From: an uncultured Flavobacteriaceae bacterium | GTDB taxonomy: Bacteria > Bacteroidota > Bacteroidia > Flavobacteriales > Flavobacteriaceae | Assembly: GCA_937901915.1 (NCBI GenBank) | Contig: CALGUD010000017.1 | Coordinates: forward strand, 1-21,287 | Reading direction: 5' to 3' | DNA length: 21,287 nucleotides | Shown: piece by piece, positions 14,161 to 20,525 of the stretch | Position numbering within the stretch: position 1 is the stretch's first letter | How the letters are laid out: every line of letters begins with the position of its first letter | Notes under the pieces: generated by a model | Told to the model about the DNA's origin: nothing | Database searches by the model: none | Seen by the model: the letters and a program-made list of their open reading frames with translations, nothing else | Translations under genes and position numbers: made by a program

Positions 14161-15531
14161 ATGAAAAATCAATTACGCAACTCCAAAAGAATTGCATTAT
14201 GTCTTGCCGGGTGTATTTTCTTACTATCCTATGTAAGCATGAATGCACAGACACTTTGCAACAGCGACACCGGTAACAATGGGGGCTTTTTCTTCACGCA
14301 TTGGACCGATGGTGGAGGATCGGCATGTATGACCTTAGGATCCGAAGGCAATTACAGTTATCAATGGTCCAACACCGGCAATTTTGTTGGGGGTAAAGGC
14401 TGGAGTACCGGTTCATCCAGCAGGGTAATAGGCTATAATGCCGGGAATTACTCACCCAGTGGCAATAGCTATTTAACCCTTTACGGTTGGTCAACTGACC
14501 CTCTTGTGGAGTATTATGTTGTAGATAGTTGGGGCAGCTGGAGACCACCCGGAGGCACAGCAGTCGGAACCGTTACTTCTGATGGGGGAACTTATCAATT
14601 ATACAGAACACTTCGGGTAGATGAGCCATCTATTATAGGGCAGGCTACCTTTTATCAGTACTGGAGTGTGAGGACTTCTAAAAGGAGTACTGGAAGCAAC
14701 AACAACATTACCTTTCAAAACCACGTAAACGCCTGGGCGAACCAGGGATGGAACCTGGGAACCCATAATTACCAGGTTATGGCAACAGAAGGTTATGAAA
14801 GTAGCGGAAGTTCTAACGTAACCGTATGGGAAAGTGGTAATAATCCGGATCCAAACCCGAATCCAAACCCAAACCCAGGCACATACAGTATTGTTGTTAG
14901 GGCCCGCGGAACTTCAGGAAGTGAAAATATTCGTGTTACCGTTGGGGGAACACAGGTGGACAGCTATACGGCGAGTACCAGTATGTCTAACCGCACCATT
15001 AACACATCGGCAACCGGCGGAATCAACGTTGAATTCACCAATGATGCCACCGGCCGTGATGTACAGGTAGACTATATCCAGGTTAACGGCTCTACAATGC
15101 AGGCCGAAAGTCAAACTAATAATACCGGCGTATATCAGAATGGAAGTTGTGGCGGATCAAATAGTGAATGGATGCATTGCAATGGTTACATTGGCTTTAG
15201 TGGGTACAGCGGTGCCAGGAATACAGAAGTAAGTGACCAGAATCAGAAGGGTAACCAGGAGGTAATAATCTCCACGGTTCCGGAACAGGAGATACTATCG
15301 GAAGAAATGATCTTTCCGAACCCTGTAAAAGATGTGCTTAATATATCAATTCCTACTACTGCTAATACATCCTATGGCACAGTAATTTACAATACAAACG
15401 GTGTAGTAACAAAAAAGTTTACAGTACAAGGTGGAAATAATACTGTAAATGTGAGTGAATTACCTGCAGGTACATATATTATGAAAATAAATATGGATGA
15501 TAAAACAATAACTAAGAAATTTATTAAGTAA
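14161..15531 (+). CDS. Secreted GH11 endo-beta-1,4-xylanase with CBM60 and T9SS sorting domain
   Basis: A 456-residue three-part enzyme that cleaves the beta-1,4-xylan backbone outside the cell. The signal peptide ends near MNAQ (residues 27-30). The GH11 jelly-roll spans about 33-226, with nucleophile E117 in VEYYVVDSWG and acid/base E210 in ATEGYESSG. The residue in NFVGGKGW that tunes pH in GH11 is N74, which in the family goes with a neutral-to-alkaline optimum. An Asp/Asn-Pro linker (229-239) leads to a CBM60-like xylan-binding module at about 241-346 (YSIVVRARGTSGSENI, GRDVQVDYIQVNGS, NTGVYQNGSCGGSNSEW), with a probable C330-C340 disulfide. The last 75 or so residues form a type IX sorting domain (FPNPVKDVLNIS, ELPAGTYIMKI). 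No SusC/SusD genes are adjacent. The GH11-CBM60 part has much higher GC3 than both ends. Confidence 0.96.
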   Translation: MKNQLRNSKRIALCLAGCIFLLSYVSMNAQTLCNSDTGNNGGFFFTHWTDGGGSACMTLGSEGNYSYQWSNTGNFVGGKGWSTGSSSRVIGYNAGNYSPSGNSYLTLYGWSTDPLVEYYVVDSWGSWRPPGGTAVGTVTSDGGTYQLYRTLRVDEPSIIGQATFYQYWSVRTSKRSTGSNNNITFQNHVNAWANQGWNLGTHNYQVMATEGYESSGSSNVTVWESGNNPDPNPNPNPNPGTYSIVVRARGTSGSENIRVTVGGTQVDSYTASTSMSNRTINTSATGGINVEFTNDATGRDVQVDYIQVNGSTMQAESQTNNTGVYQNGSCGGSNSEWMHCNGYIGFSGYSGARNTEVSDQNQKGNQEVIISTVPEQEILSEEMIFPNPVKDVLNISIPTTANTSYGTVIYNTNGVVTKKFTVQGGNNTVNVSELPAGTYIMKINMDDKTITKKFIK

Positions 15532-15546
15532 GTTAGTTTTTATGCG

Positions 15547-15585
15547 AAGTGGTTATCTAAATTATTATTTAGATGACCACTTTTA
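15547..15585 (+). terminator. Terminator after the xylanase gene
   Basis: A 16-bp stem with one T-G wobble (15547-15562 with 15567-15582) closes a TATT loop and ends in TTTT. It begins 16 nt after the stop codon and lies between convergent genes. The minus-strand side has no T-run, so it serves the xylanase transcript. Confidence 0.85.
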
Positions 15586-15598
15586 TTCGATACATTGA

Positions 15599-16135
15599 TC
15601 ACTTCCAGGCCCAATCCAACTCATTTACGTACTCAACCCCATATCCCGTAATTTTGTTTTTGAACTCTGACTGGTTGCTTATCTCCCGCTTGGGTATAAT
15701 TAATGAAGTATCTGTAGCCAGCTTAATAAAAAAGTGATCTTTAGTCTCTACCAATTCTGTGAGTTTTGTTACATCTATTATACTCTCTGAAGTAAAATCC
15801 TTTGCCAGGATGGAGTTTTCGTTGAATTCAATCTCAATAGGTTTACCAACCCTGGTTTTATAATGTTTTTTTACATATTTCTTGAAATGATTTTTGTACA
15901 ACCACCTGGAATACAAAGGGTACAGAAAAAACCATACACCAGCTATAATCAGAAAAATTAAAACAACTGTAAGATACTGATAAATGAGATAGAAATAAAG
16001 TGAGAACAGAATATAAAGAACGGGAATGATAAGCCTTAAATTTCTTCTTCGTTTTTTATAGAATTCAGAGCGTGAGGCAGTATATAACTGAAACTCCAGG
16101 TAATCGGAATCGGTAAGTTGGTAGTTCAGGTTCAT
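15599..16135 (-). CDS. YcxB-like two-helix membrane protein
   Basis: A 178-residue protein resembling the YcxB family, whose function is not established. It has a short polar N-terminus, a basic stretch (YKKRRRNLR, about 26-34), two hydrophobic helices at about 34-52 and 54-74 in hairpin arrangement, a second basic segment (KNHFKKYVKKHYKTR), and a C-terminal cytoplasmic beta-rich domain of about 90 residues. The C-terminal domain has the family-like pattern IEIEFNENSILAKDFTSES and FFIKLATDTSLIIPKREIS. It lies 59 nt after the gene at 16195-16704 on the same strand, and the two may be cotranscribed. Both encode small two-helix membrane proteins but show no clear similarity to one another. Confidence 0.75.
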   Translation of the reverse strand: MNLNYQLTDSDYLEFQLYTASRSEFYKKRRRNLRLIIPVLYILFSLYFYLIYQYLTVVLIFLIIAGVWFFLYPLYSRWLYKNHFKKYVKKHYKTRVGKPIEIEFNENSILAKDFTSESIIDVTKLTELVETKDHFFIKLATDTSLIIPKREISNQSEFKNKITGYGVEYVNELDWAWK

Positions 16136-16194
16136 AATATGTTCATATTGAAGTAAAGGTAAATATAATTTAAGAATATATTAATTCCGATTTT

Positions 16195-16704
16195 TTAAGT
16201 TGCCAATTCTTCTATTTCTGCTTCAAATATTTTAGCAAAATACTTTTTTGATGGTAAGCTTTCGGATTTAAAACCAAATTGCGTCATTCCATAAATGAAA
16301 ATGGGTACTCCAACAAAAATAAGAATCAGGACCTGGGAATTTATAACATTAAAAATAAACATAAAATTAGCTATAAACATCAATCCTACATACACTATCA
16401 ACGTCGCTAACCAATCCATTATAGTAAGGCCCATCTTAACATGCACTTTTACTCCTCTGTTATCTTTTTCAACAATCCCTTTAATTACTGGCAGAAAAGA
16501 ATTCCTGTATCCAATTACTCGTGAAATTTTAAATGACATGCCGTTTATGCTCCCTTCATAGGGTTTGTGATCACCTCCTCCATAAATGACCGGCATTCTA
16601 AATCCTTGTATGGGTTCTATAATTTCATTTAATCTTTTTAAGACTTCCTCAGCATCCAACTTAGTTCTGTAGGTAATATTTTCGAAAGGTAAATACTTCA
16701 TCAT
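16195..16704 (-). CDS. Unrecognised small membrane protein
   Basis: A 169-residue protein that I do not recognise. An N-terminal soluble part of about 90 residues (YRTKLDAEEVLKRLNEIIEP, then a Gly-rich VIYGGGDHKPYEGSINGM) is followed by two hydrophobic segments at about 97-119 and 123-141 and a short charged C-terminus containing FAKIFEAEIEEL. The protein begins with two Met codons, and either could be the start. No signal peptide is present. It precedes the YcxB-like gene, and it may be a sensor or structural membrane protein, but nothing in the sequence defines a function. Confidence 0.72.
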   Translation of the reverse strand: MMKYLPFENITYRTKLDAEEVLKRLNEIIEPIQGFRMPVIYGGGDHKPYEGSINGMSFKISRVIGYRNSFLPVIKGIVEKDNRGVKVHVKMGLTIMDWLATLIVYVGLMFIANFMFIFNVINSQVLILIFVGVPIFIYGMTQFGFKSESLPSKKYFAKIFEAEIEELAT

Positions 16705-16880
16705 TCTTTATTTTAAAATTACGAGTATCTGCCCTATTCTAAATCTTTTAATTTTCATATCGATTTTGATCAATTCCTAAACAAAAATAAAGAGGGCATA
16801 TTTTGTACACCACACGGTATTCAGTGAAAACTTGATGAAGATGTTTCGACAGATTTAAAATTTTCTATTATTTTCAACTT

Positions 16881-17780
16881 TTATTCTGACAGATTGGAAG
16901 TTTTACTTGTGATAATAAATTCAATAGCGCCCGGGAGAATATCTATTTTTAATTCCTTAAATTCATCAATAACCTCTCCATCGAGCTGTAATAATTTCGG
17001 TTCATTGAAACGTATTTTTGCTTTATCCGTAGATATAGTTACCAGATTTTGACCGTCATAAAAGACTTCATCAAACTTAGCCAGCCCGGCTTTTAATAAT
17101 AACCCTGCATTTATTTCATTGACTATAACAATTTCAAACTTTCCATCCATCGGGCTTCCTTCAATGTTCAACGGTACCCCTACTCCATATTTCCTGAAAT
17201 TGCATATCCCGGCTATAACCCCTTTTTCCTTTATTATTTCTCCATTAGCCTCAATCTCTACTTCAAAAAAATCAACATCATTTAACTCTTCAATAAAATA
17301 TTTGGCATAAGTCATCATTCCCCTGTTCTCATCTTTGTTATAGGACTCTACAATTTGTGCATTTATACCCACATCGCCTATATGCATACAATAATGAGTG
17401 TCATTAATTTTAAGTATATCCAGTTTACCGGTTAATTTTGATGTGATGATATCCTGCAATGCTTCCATAGGGTCTGAACTTACATTGAGTTCCGAAGCCA
17501 TGCCATTGGCAGACCCTAAGGGGATAATACCTAAGGGTATAGAAGAGTTTAACAAAGTAATGGAAGCAAAAAGTACAGTGCCATCTCCACCTACAGAAGC
17601 TACCTTATCGGGTTGGAATGTTTCTAAAACGGACTTTAGATGTTTTTCATCATTCTTACCAGTAGTTTTAAAAATGTAGATATCTATATTATTTTTTTTA
17701 CAAAGAGAAATAGCCTCTTCTAAAAATGGCTCCTTATCAACTCCTCCCGAGATGGGGTTTACAACAAAAAGTAATTTCAT
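16881..17780 (-). CDS. Diacylglycerol-kinase family lipid kinase (YegS/BmrU type)
   Basis: A 299-residue soluble lipid kinase of the DAGK_cat/YegS-like family, which transfers phosphate from ATP to diacylglycerol or related lipids. The nucleotide-binding N-terminal domain shows FVVNPISGG (5-13), SVGGDGTVL (62-70) with the GGDGT loop, and IIPLGSANGMASEL (85-98), where the family more often has GTGND. The C-terminal beta-sandwich domain runs from about 125 onward with MHIGDVGINAQIV and NFRKYGVGVPLNIEG. The ending LLQLDGEVIDEF is typical of the family. It starts 7 nt after the stop of the App1-type phosphatase gene, so the two are cotranscribed and may act in opposite directions on phosphatidate. 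The lipid substrate cannot be read from sequence. Confidence 0.92.
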   Translation of the reverse strand: MKLLFVVNPISGGVDKEPFLEEAISLCKKNNIDIYIFKTTGKNDEKHLKSVLETFQPDKVASVGGDGTVLFASITLLNSSIPLGIIPLGSANGMASELNVSSDPMEALQDIITSKLTGKLDILKINDTHYCMHIGDVGINAQIVESYNKDENRGMMTYAKYFIEELNDVDFFEVEIEANGEIIKEKGVIAGICNFRKYGVGVPLNIEGSPMDGKFEIVIVNEINAGLLLKAGLAKFDEVFYDGQNLVTISTDKAKIRFNEPKLLQLDGEVIDEFKELKIDILPGAIEFIITSKTSNLSE

Positions 17781-17787
17781 ACCCGTT

Positions 17788-18705
17788 TTAATTTAAATAG
17801 TTTAATAACTCTATATCGTCATCGGACTGAAAATACTTTACAGGAACGCCTACCGAAACCAATTTATTCATTGCCTCTTTTTGATGTAATGAAATTTTAG
17901 AACTGGTTTGCCTGATATATATTTTAGCAATTCTTTTAGGATAGGCTTTTGCAATTTCACAGTAAATTTCCATATCGCGCTGAGTATCATCACCAAACAA
18001 AATATAGTTTTTAAACTCAGAATTTTCTATAATAAAACTGATGTTTTCAATTTTAAAATCAGCTGCTTTTTTTGAGAAGAATAAGTCCTTAAAACTTAAA
18101 TACGGGGTAAGGAACAATGCATATTTGGGCAAATCATTATGCTCTATAAAAGTTGTTAAATATCCAAATAAATTACTTTCACTCTTAGAGACATAGAATA
18201 TGCGTGCATTCAGTTTTTTGAATTCCACGAACATTTTTTTAGAAAAACCAATGGTCATTCGCTTATGAGGTGCTTTAAGTGTGAGCGTAAGAAATCGTTT
18301 TAACAAGCTCGTTGTATTAGAAACAATAATGGTATCATCTATATCTGAGATTACATCAAAACTGCTTTCTGTTGTAGTAAAAGTAACAGGGTATGGTTGT
18401 AAAATCTCCATTGGTTCCTTATCCGAAGTATGCACTTTAATCTCTCCTTCATGCAAACAATCAGCCACAATTCTAAAACTTCCATTTCTATCGGTCATTG
18501 TTTGTACGGACTTTTCGTTTGTGGTAATTATAATACTTTTATTTGCATAGCTCTTAGTGAAATATGATTTTAATACCTTCAGGAAATTACTGAATCTATT
18601 AACATCTTTAGTAAAACTATAAGGTGCACTTTTTAAAATGACACCGTTAAATAATGTTTTTTCATTTGCTAAGTGCAATGCTGATATTTCCCAAACAACG
18701 GGCAT
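17788..18705 (-). CDS. App1-type phosphatase (DUF2183 domain)
   Basis: A 305-residue protein with an App1 (DUF2183) HAD-like phosphatase domain; the yeast App1 founder is a phosphatidate phosphatase. An N-terminal beta-rich domain (about 1-110, with TMTDRNGSFRIVADCLHEG) is followed by the catalytic part: SDIDDTIIVSNTT with nucleophile D121 and acid/base D123, the second motif FYVSKSESNLFGY (about 170-182), then FKIENISF with a Lys, and FGDDTQRD with D239/D240. All HAD motifs look intact. No signal peptide is seen, so it is presumably cytoplasmic or membrane-associated. It is the first gene of a tight pair with the lipid kinase. Its true substrate in bacteria is uncertain. Confidence 0.9.
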   Translation of the reverse strand: MPVVWEISALHLANEKTLFNGVILKSAPYSFTKDVNRFSNFLKVLKSYFTKSYANKSIIITTNEKSVQTMTDRNGSFRIVADCLHEGEIKVHTSDKEPMEILQPYPVTFTTTESSFDVISDIDDTIIVSNTTSLLKRFLTLTLKAPHKRMTIGFSKKMFVEFKKLNARIFYVSKSESNLFGYLTTFIEHNDLPKYALFLTPYLSFKDLFFSKKAADFKIENISFIIENSEFKNYILFGDDTQRDMEIYCEIAKAYPKRIAKIYIRQTSSKISLHQKEAMNKLVSVGVPVKYFQSDDDIELLNYLN

Positions 18706-18748
18706 ACTGATTTTTTTAATTAAACAATTTTTGTTTTGTGGTGTAGTT

Positions 18749-18856
18749 ATGAAAGCTTATTCTTCTTCTAGAAGAAGAAATTTAACTTTCCATAAAATTA
18801 ATGAAATTTTACTGGCGAGAAGAAAACGATACAGCTCTTATAAAACAAAGTTTTAA
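18749..18856 (+). CDS. Possible 35-residue Arg/Lys-rich small protein
   Basis: A short open frame giving MKAYSSSRRRNLTFHKINEI followed by LLARRKRYSSYKTKF. Eleven of 35 residues are Lys or Arg, with one acidic residue, suggesting nucleic-acid or ribosome binding or an antimicrobial-like peptide. It is divergent from the App1 gene, 43 nt away. An 8-bp hairpin begins 15 nt after its stop. The Ser-Arg run is written TCT/AGA and forms a perfect 20-bp palindrome at 18760-18779. The same frame is open upstream to 18638, but that part is antisense to App1 and is not favoured. No good promoter or ribosome-binding site is visible, and I recognise no family, so this may be a chance frame. Confidence 0.4.
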   Translation: MKAYSSSRRRNLTFHKINEILLARRKRYSSYKTKF

Positions 18857-18870
18857 CTATATCGGTTTAT

Positions 18871-18899
18871 AGATTCTAATATTTTTTCATCTAGAATCT
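18871..18899 (+). terminator. Terminator-like hairpin after the small ORF
   Basis: AGATTCTA (18871-18878) and TAGAATCT (18892-18899) are exact reverse complements around a 13-nt loop, followed by TTTCTC. It lies 15 nt after the stop of the small plus-strand ORF and 48 nt beyond the end of the convergent PIN gene. The stem is AT-rich and the T-run short, so termination would be weak. Confidence 0.4.
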
Positions 18900-18946
18900 T
18901 TCTCATAAAACAATTCCATAATTTGAAATAATTGTTGCTCCTGCCC

Positions 18947-19363
18947 TTATTCAATAGTTTCAATAAATTGTTTTGCTGTCATAGCCGGCAATTTCGAATT
19001 CTTAAAATCCTTAAGGTTTCGTGTTACAATTATATCTTGCCCGTTTTCTATTGCGGTGAAGTATTGAAGTGCATCTTCGAAATCAGAAAAAGCTTCATCA
19101 TTTAAAGCCAATCCAACTATCTTGTCGTCCAGAGGGAATATTTTTAATATCAGTTTGAGTTTTCTAAGTATTGATTTTGCCTTTCCGGAATCCATCTGCC
19201 TTAATAAAGCATAATTCGTATTCGCTATGGTTAGAGAGGAAACTGACAATTCTATTATCTTTTTATCAGCCAATGAAAATAGAATTGCGGCTTCTTCAAA
19301 AAATGGTTCTCTACGTGATAATAAGTCAATAACAATATTGGTGTCTATAAACAGCTTTTTCAT
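18947..19363 (-). CDS. PIN-domain ribonuclease toxin (VapC-like)
   Basis: A 138-residue PIN-domain protein, the likely toxin of a type II toxin-antitoxin pair; such toxins are metal-dependent RNases that cleave tRNA or other RNA. The N-terminal MKKLFIDTNIVIDLL carries the first acidic residue D7. The later active-site residues are in FSDFEDALQY (D94, E96, D97), followed by IIVTRNLKDF (111-120), a typical PIN ending with Thr-Arg-Asn and a further Asp. Its start overlaps the stop of the DUF6364 gene as ATGA, a classic coupled arrangement. All expected catalytic positions look intact, so it is probably active. The RNA target is unknown. Confidence 0.9.
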   Translation of the reverse strand: MKKLFIDTNIVIDLLSRREPFFEEAAILFSLADKKIIELSVSSLTIANTNYALLRQMDSGKAKSILRKLKLILKIFPLDDKIVGLALNDEAFSDFEDALQYFTAIENGQDIIVTRNLKDFKNSKLPAMTAKQFIETIE

Positions 19364-19611
19364 TTATATTTATCTGCTAAATAATCACTATACCCTTTTT
19401 TATAATCAAAATCAGAAGGCAAATCAATCACACCGCTCAAACTCTCAACAAGTGGAGTAATTGAAGTTTTTTTTCCTTCCTCCTTTTCTTTAGTTATACT
19501 ATCCAGATACGACTCTACCATTTTTGAAAGACTGATTTTATGGTTGCGGGCATATTTTTTAGCTCTTTCAATAACATGATCATTGAGCTTCAATGTTAAT
19601 TTAGTATTCAT
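19360..19611 (-). CDS. DUF6364 family antitoxin
   Basis: An 83-residue protein resembling DUF6364, which is usually found before PIN-domain toxins. The N-terminal half (TKLTLKLNDHVIERAKKYAR, then NHKISLSKMVESYL) has the beta-helix-helix pattern of a ribbon-helix-helix DNA-binding domain. The C-terminal half (LSGVIDLPSDFDYKKGYSDY) is a tail likely to wrap and block the toxin. It overlaps the PIN gene by 4 nt and presumably represses its own promoter, as ribbon-helix-helix antitoxins do. An inverted repeat at 19628-19654 is a candidate operator. The antitoxin role is inferred from gene order and fold pattern. Confidence 0.85.
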   Translation of the reverse strand: MNTKLTLKLNDHVIERAKKYARNHKISLSKMVESYLDSITKEKEEGKKTSITPLVESLSGVIDLPSDFDYKKGYSDYLADKYK

Positions 19612-19627
19612 AGATTAAATTTAAATT

Positions 19628-19654
19628 ACGTACAATTATAATAAATTTATACGT
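19628..19654. promoter_or_regulatory. Candidate operator of the DUF6364/PIN pair
   Basis: The 5-bp arms ACGTA (19628-19632) and TACGT (19650-19654) face each other across 17 nt of AT-only or nearly AT-only DNA, 17-43 nt upstream of the antitoxin ATG. This is where an autoregulatory site would sit. The arms are short, and no clear TAnnTTTG box was found. Confidence 0.3.
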
Positions 19655-19701
19655 CTTGTGCAAATTTTCTCTTTTCAGATTATTTTCTGAGCCGTTTGCA
19701 T

Positions 19702-20157
19702 TCATTTATTCCAATTCCACAAACCGAAATTAACAGATTTGTTTATTGGAAATCCATTTCTTGATATAGTTGCCATTATTTGCCCTCTATGATGAGATTC
19801 ATGAGCCACCATTTGGGCAAAAAAAGCAGTTGGATGTGGTTTGTAGCCTGTAATACTTTCTCGTTGAAATAAATTCTTTAAAGTATTACTCATTTTTTGT
19901 GAGGATTGATTCAGAGCCCTAATAAGTTCTAGTTTTTCGCTTGCATATTTCTTGTCTAATTTCAAATCTACTTTTTCATCAACTTTGTTTATCCAAAACG
20001 AACGGATATTATTGATATGGATAAATTGTTCTCCAATATTCCTCCCCTGTCCATTAATTTTTGCTGACAGCCATTCTTTTTCTATGTTTTCAAGTAAATA
20101 CAGCGTAACCGTATTGTTCATACTCCAGGCATGGTTTATGTCCTCTTTTAAATTCAT
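19702..20157 (-). CDS. DinB/YfiT-family metal-binding protein
   Basis: A 151-residue four-helix-bundle protein of the DinB superfamily. The metal triad can be placed at H47 (FIHINNIR), H119 and H123 in VAHESHHRGQI, the hallmark of the family. Members are often thiol-dependent transferases or stress proteins, and the substrate is not predictable. It is the last gene of a three-gene run with a TetR regulator and an NTF2-like protein, starting 11 nt after the NTF2-like stop. Autoregulation of the run by TetR is likely. No signal peptide is present. Confidence 0.88.
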   Translation of the reverse strand: MNLKEDINHAWSMNNTVTLYLLENIEKEWLSAKINGQGRNIGEQFIHINNIRSFWINKVDEKVDLKLDKKYASEKLELIRALNQSSQKMSNTLKNLFQRESITGYKPHPTAFFAQMVAHESHHRGQIMATISRNGFPINKSVNFGLWNWNK

Positions 20158-20168
20158 ACTTAAAGTCC

Positions 20169-20525
20169 TTAACTTTCTTTAAAAAAACTGGTGATTGTTT
20201 TTACTTTGGTGTGGGTATAAGATGCGAAATCCACACCATTCCCTACTACTTTATTATCAGTACTAATCATGTTCCAATGTGCCAGGCTTCTATTATGGTG
20301 GACGTTAAAGTCTGTGATAATAAAAGAACAACCAGCAAATTCTTTTTGAAATTGTGTCATATAGTCGGATAATTGCAGATAACCTTCTATTTCAAGGTTC
20401 GGATCATAATATTCAAAGTTGTCGGCAATTATTTCCTGAAGCCTGGCATTCCGTTTTGATGAACTAGCTTCACTCCAACAGGCTCTATAAATTTCCCATA
20501 TTTCTTTAATTTTTGATTCTTCCAT
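20169..20525 (-). CDS. NTF2-like (SnoaL-type) protein
   Basis: A 118-residue protein with the pattern of the NTF2-like fold: an N-terminal helical part (IKEIWEIYRACWSEASSSKR, then ARLQEIIADNFEYYDPN), then beta strands including CSFIITDFNVHHNRSLAHW and GNGVDFASYTHT. Such small cone-shaped proteins serve as isomerases, hydrolases or ligand binders, and the function here is unknown. The start overlaps the 3' end of the TetR gene by 20 nt, and DinB follows after 11 nt, so all three are expected to be cotranscribed. The active-site residues cannot be assigned with confidence. Confidence 0.8.
   Translation of the reverse strand: MEESKIKEIWEIYRACWSEASSSKRNARLQEIIADNFEYYDPNLEIEGYLQLSDYMTQFQKEFAGCSFIITDFNVHHNRSLAHWNMISTDNKVVGNGVDFASYTHTKVKTITSFFKES

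Noticed and set aside
14848..14880. Tandem CCAAAC/CCGAAT-like repeats as a variable repeat locus
   Set aside because: They encode the Asn-Pro linker between the GH11 and CBM60 modules, a common enzyme linker; a slippage role is possible but nothing shows it.
14294..15114. Open frames in other phases inside the xylanase gene
   Set aside because: They result from the higher GC content and lower stop-codon density there; the GH11 frame has intact catalytic motifs.
18638..18748. Upstream extension of the small basic ORF to 18638
   Set aside because: It is antisense to the 5' end of the App1 gene. Only the part from 18749 onward is considered.
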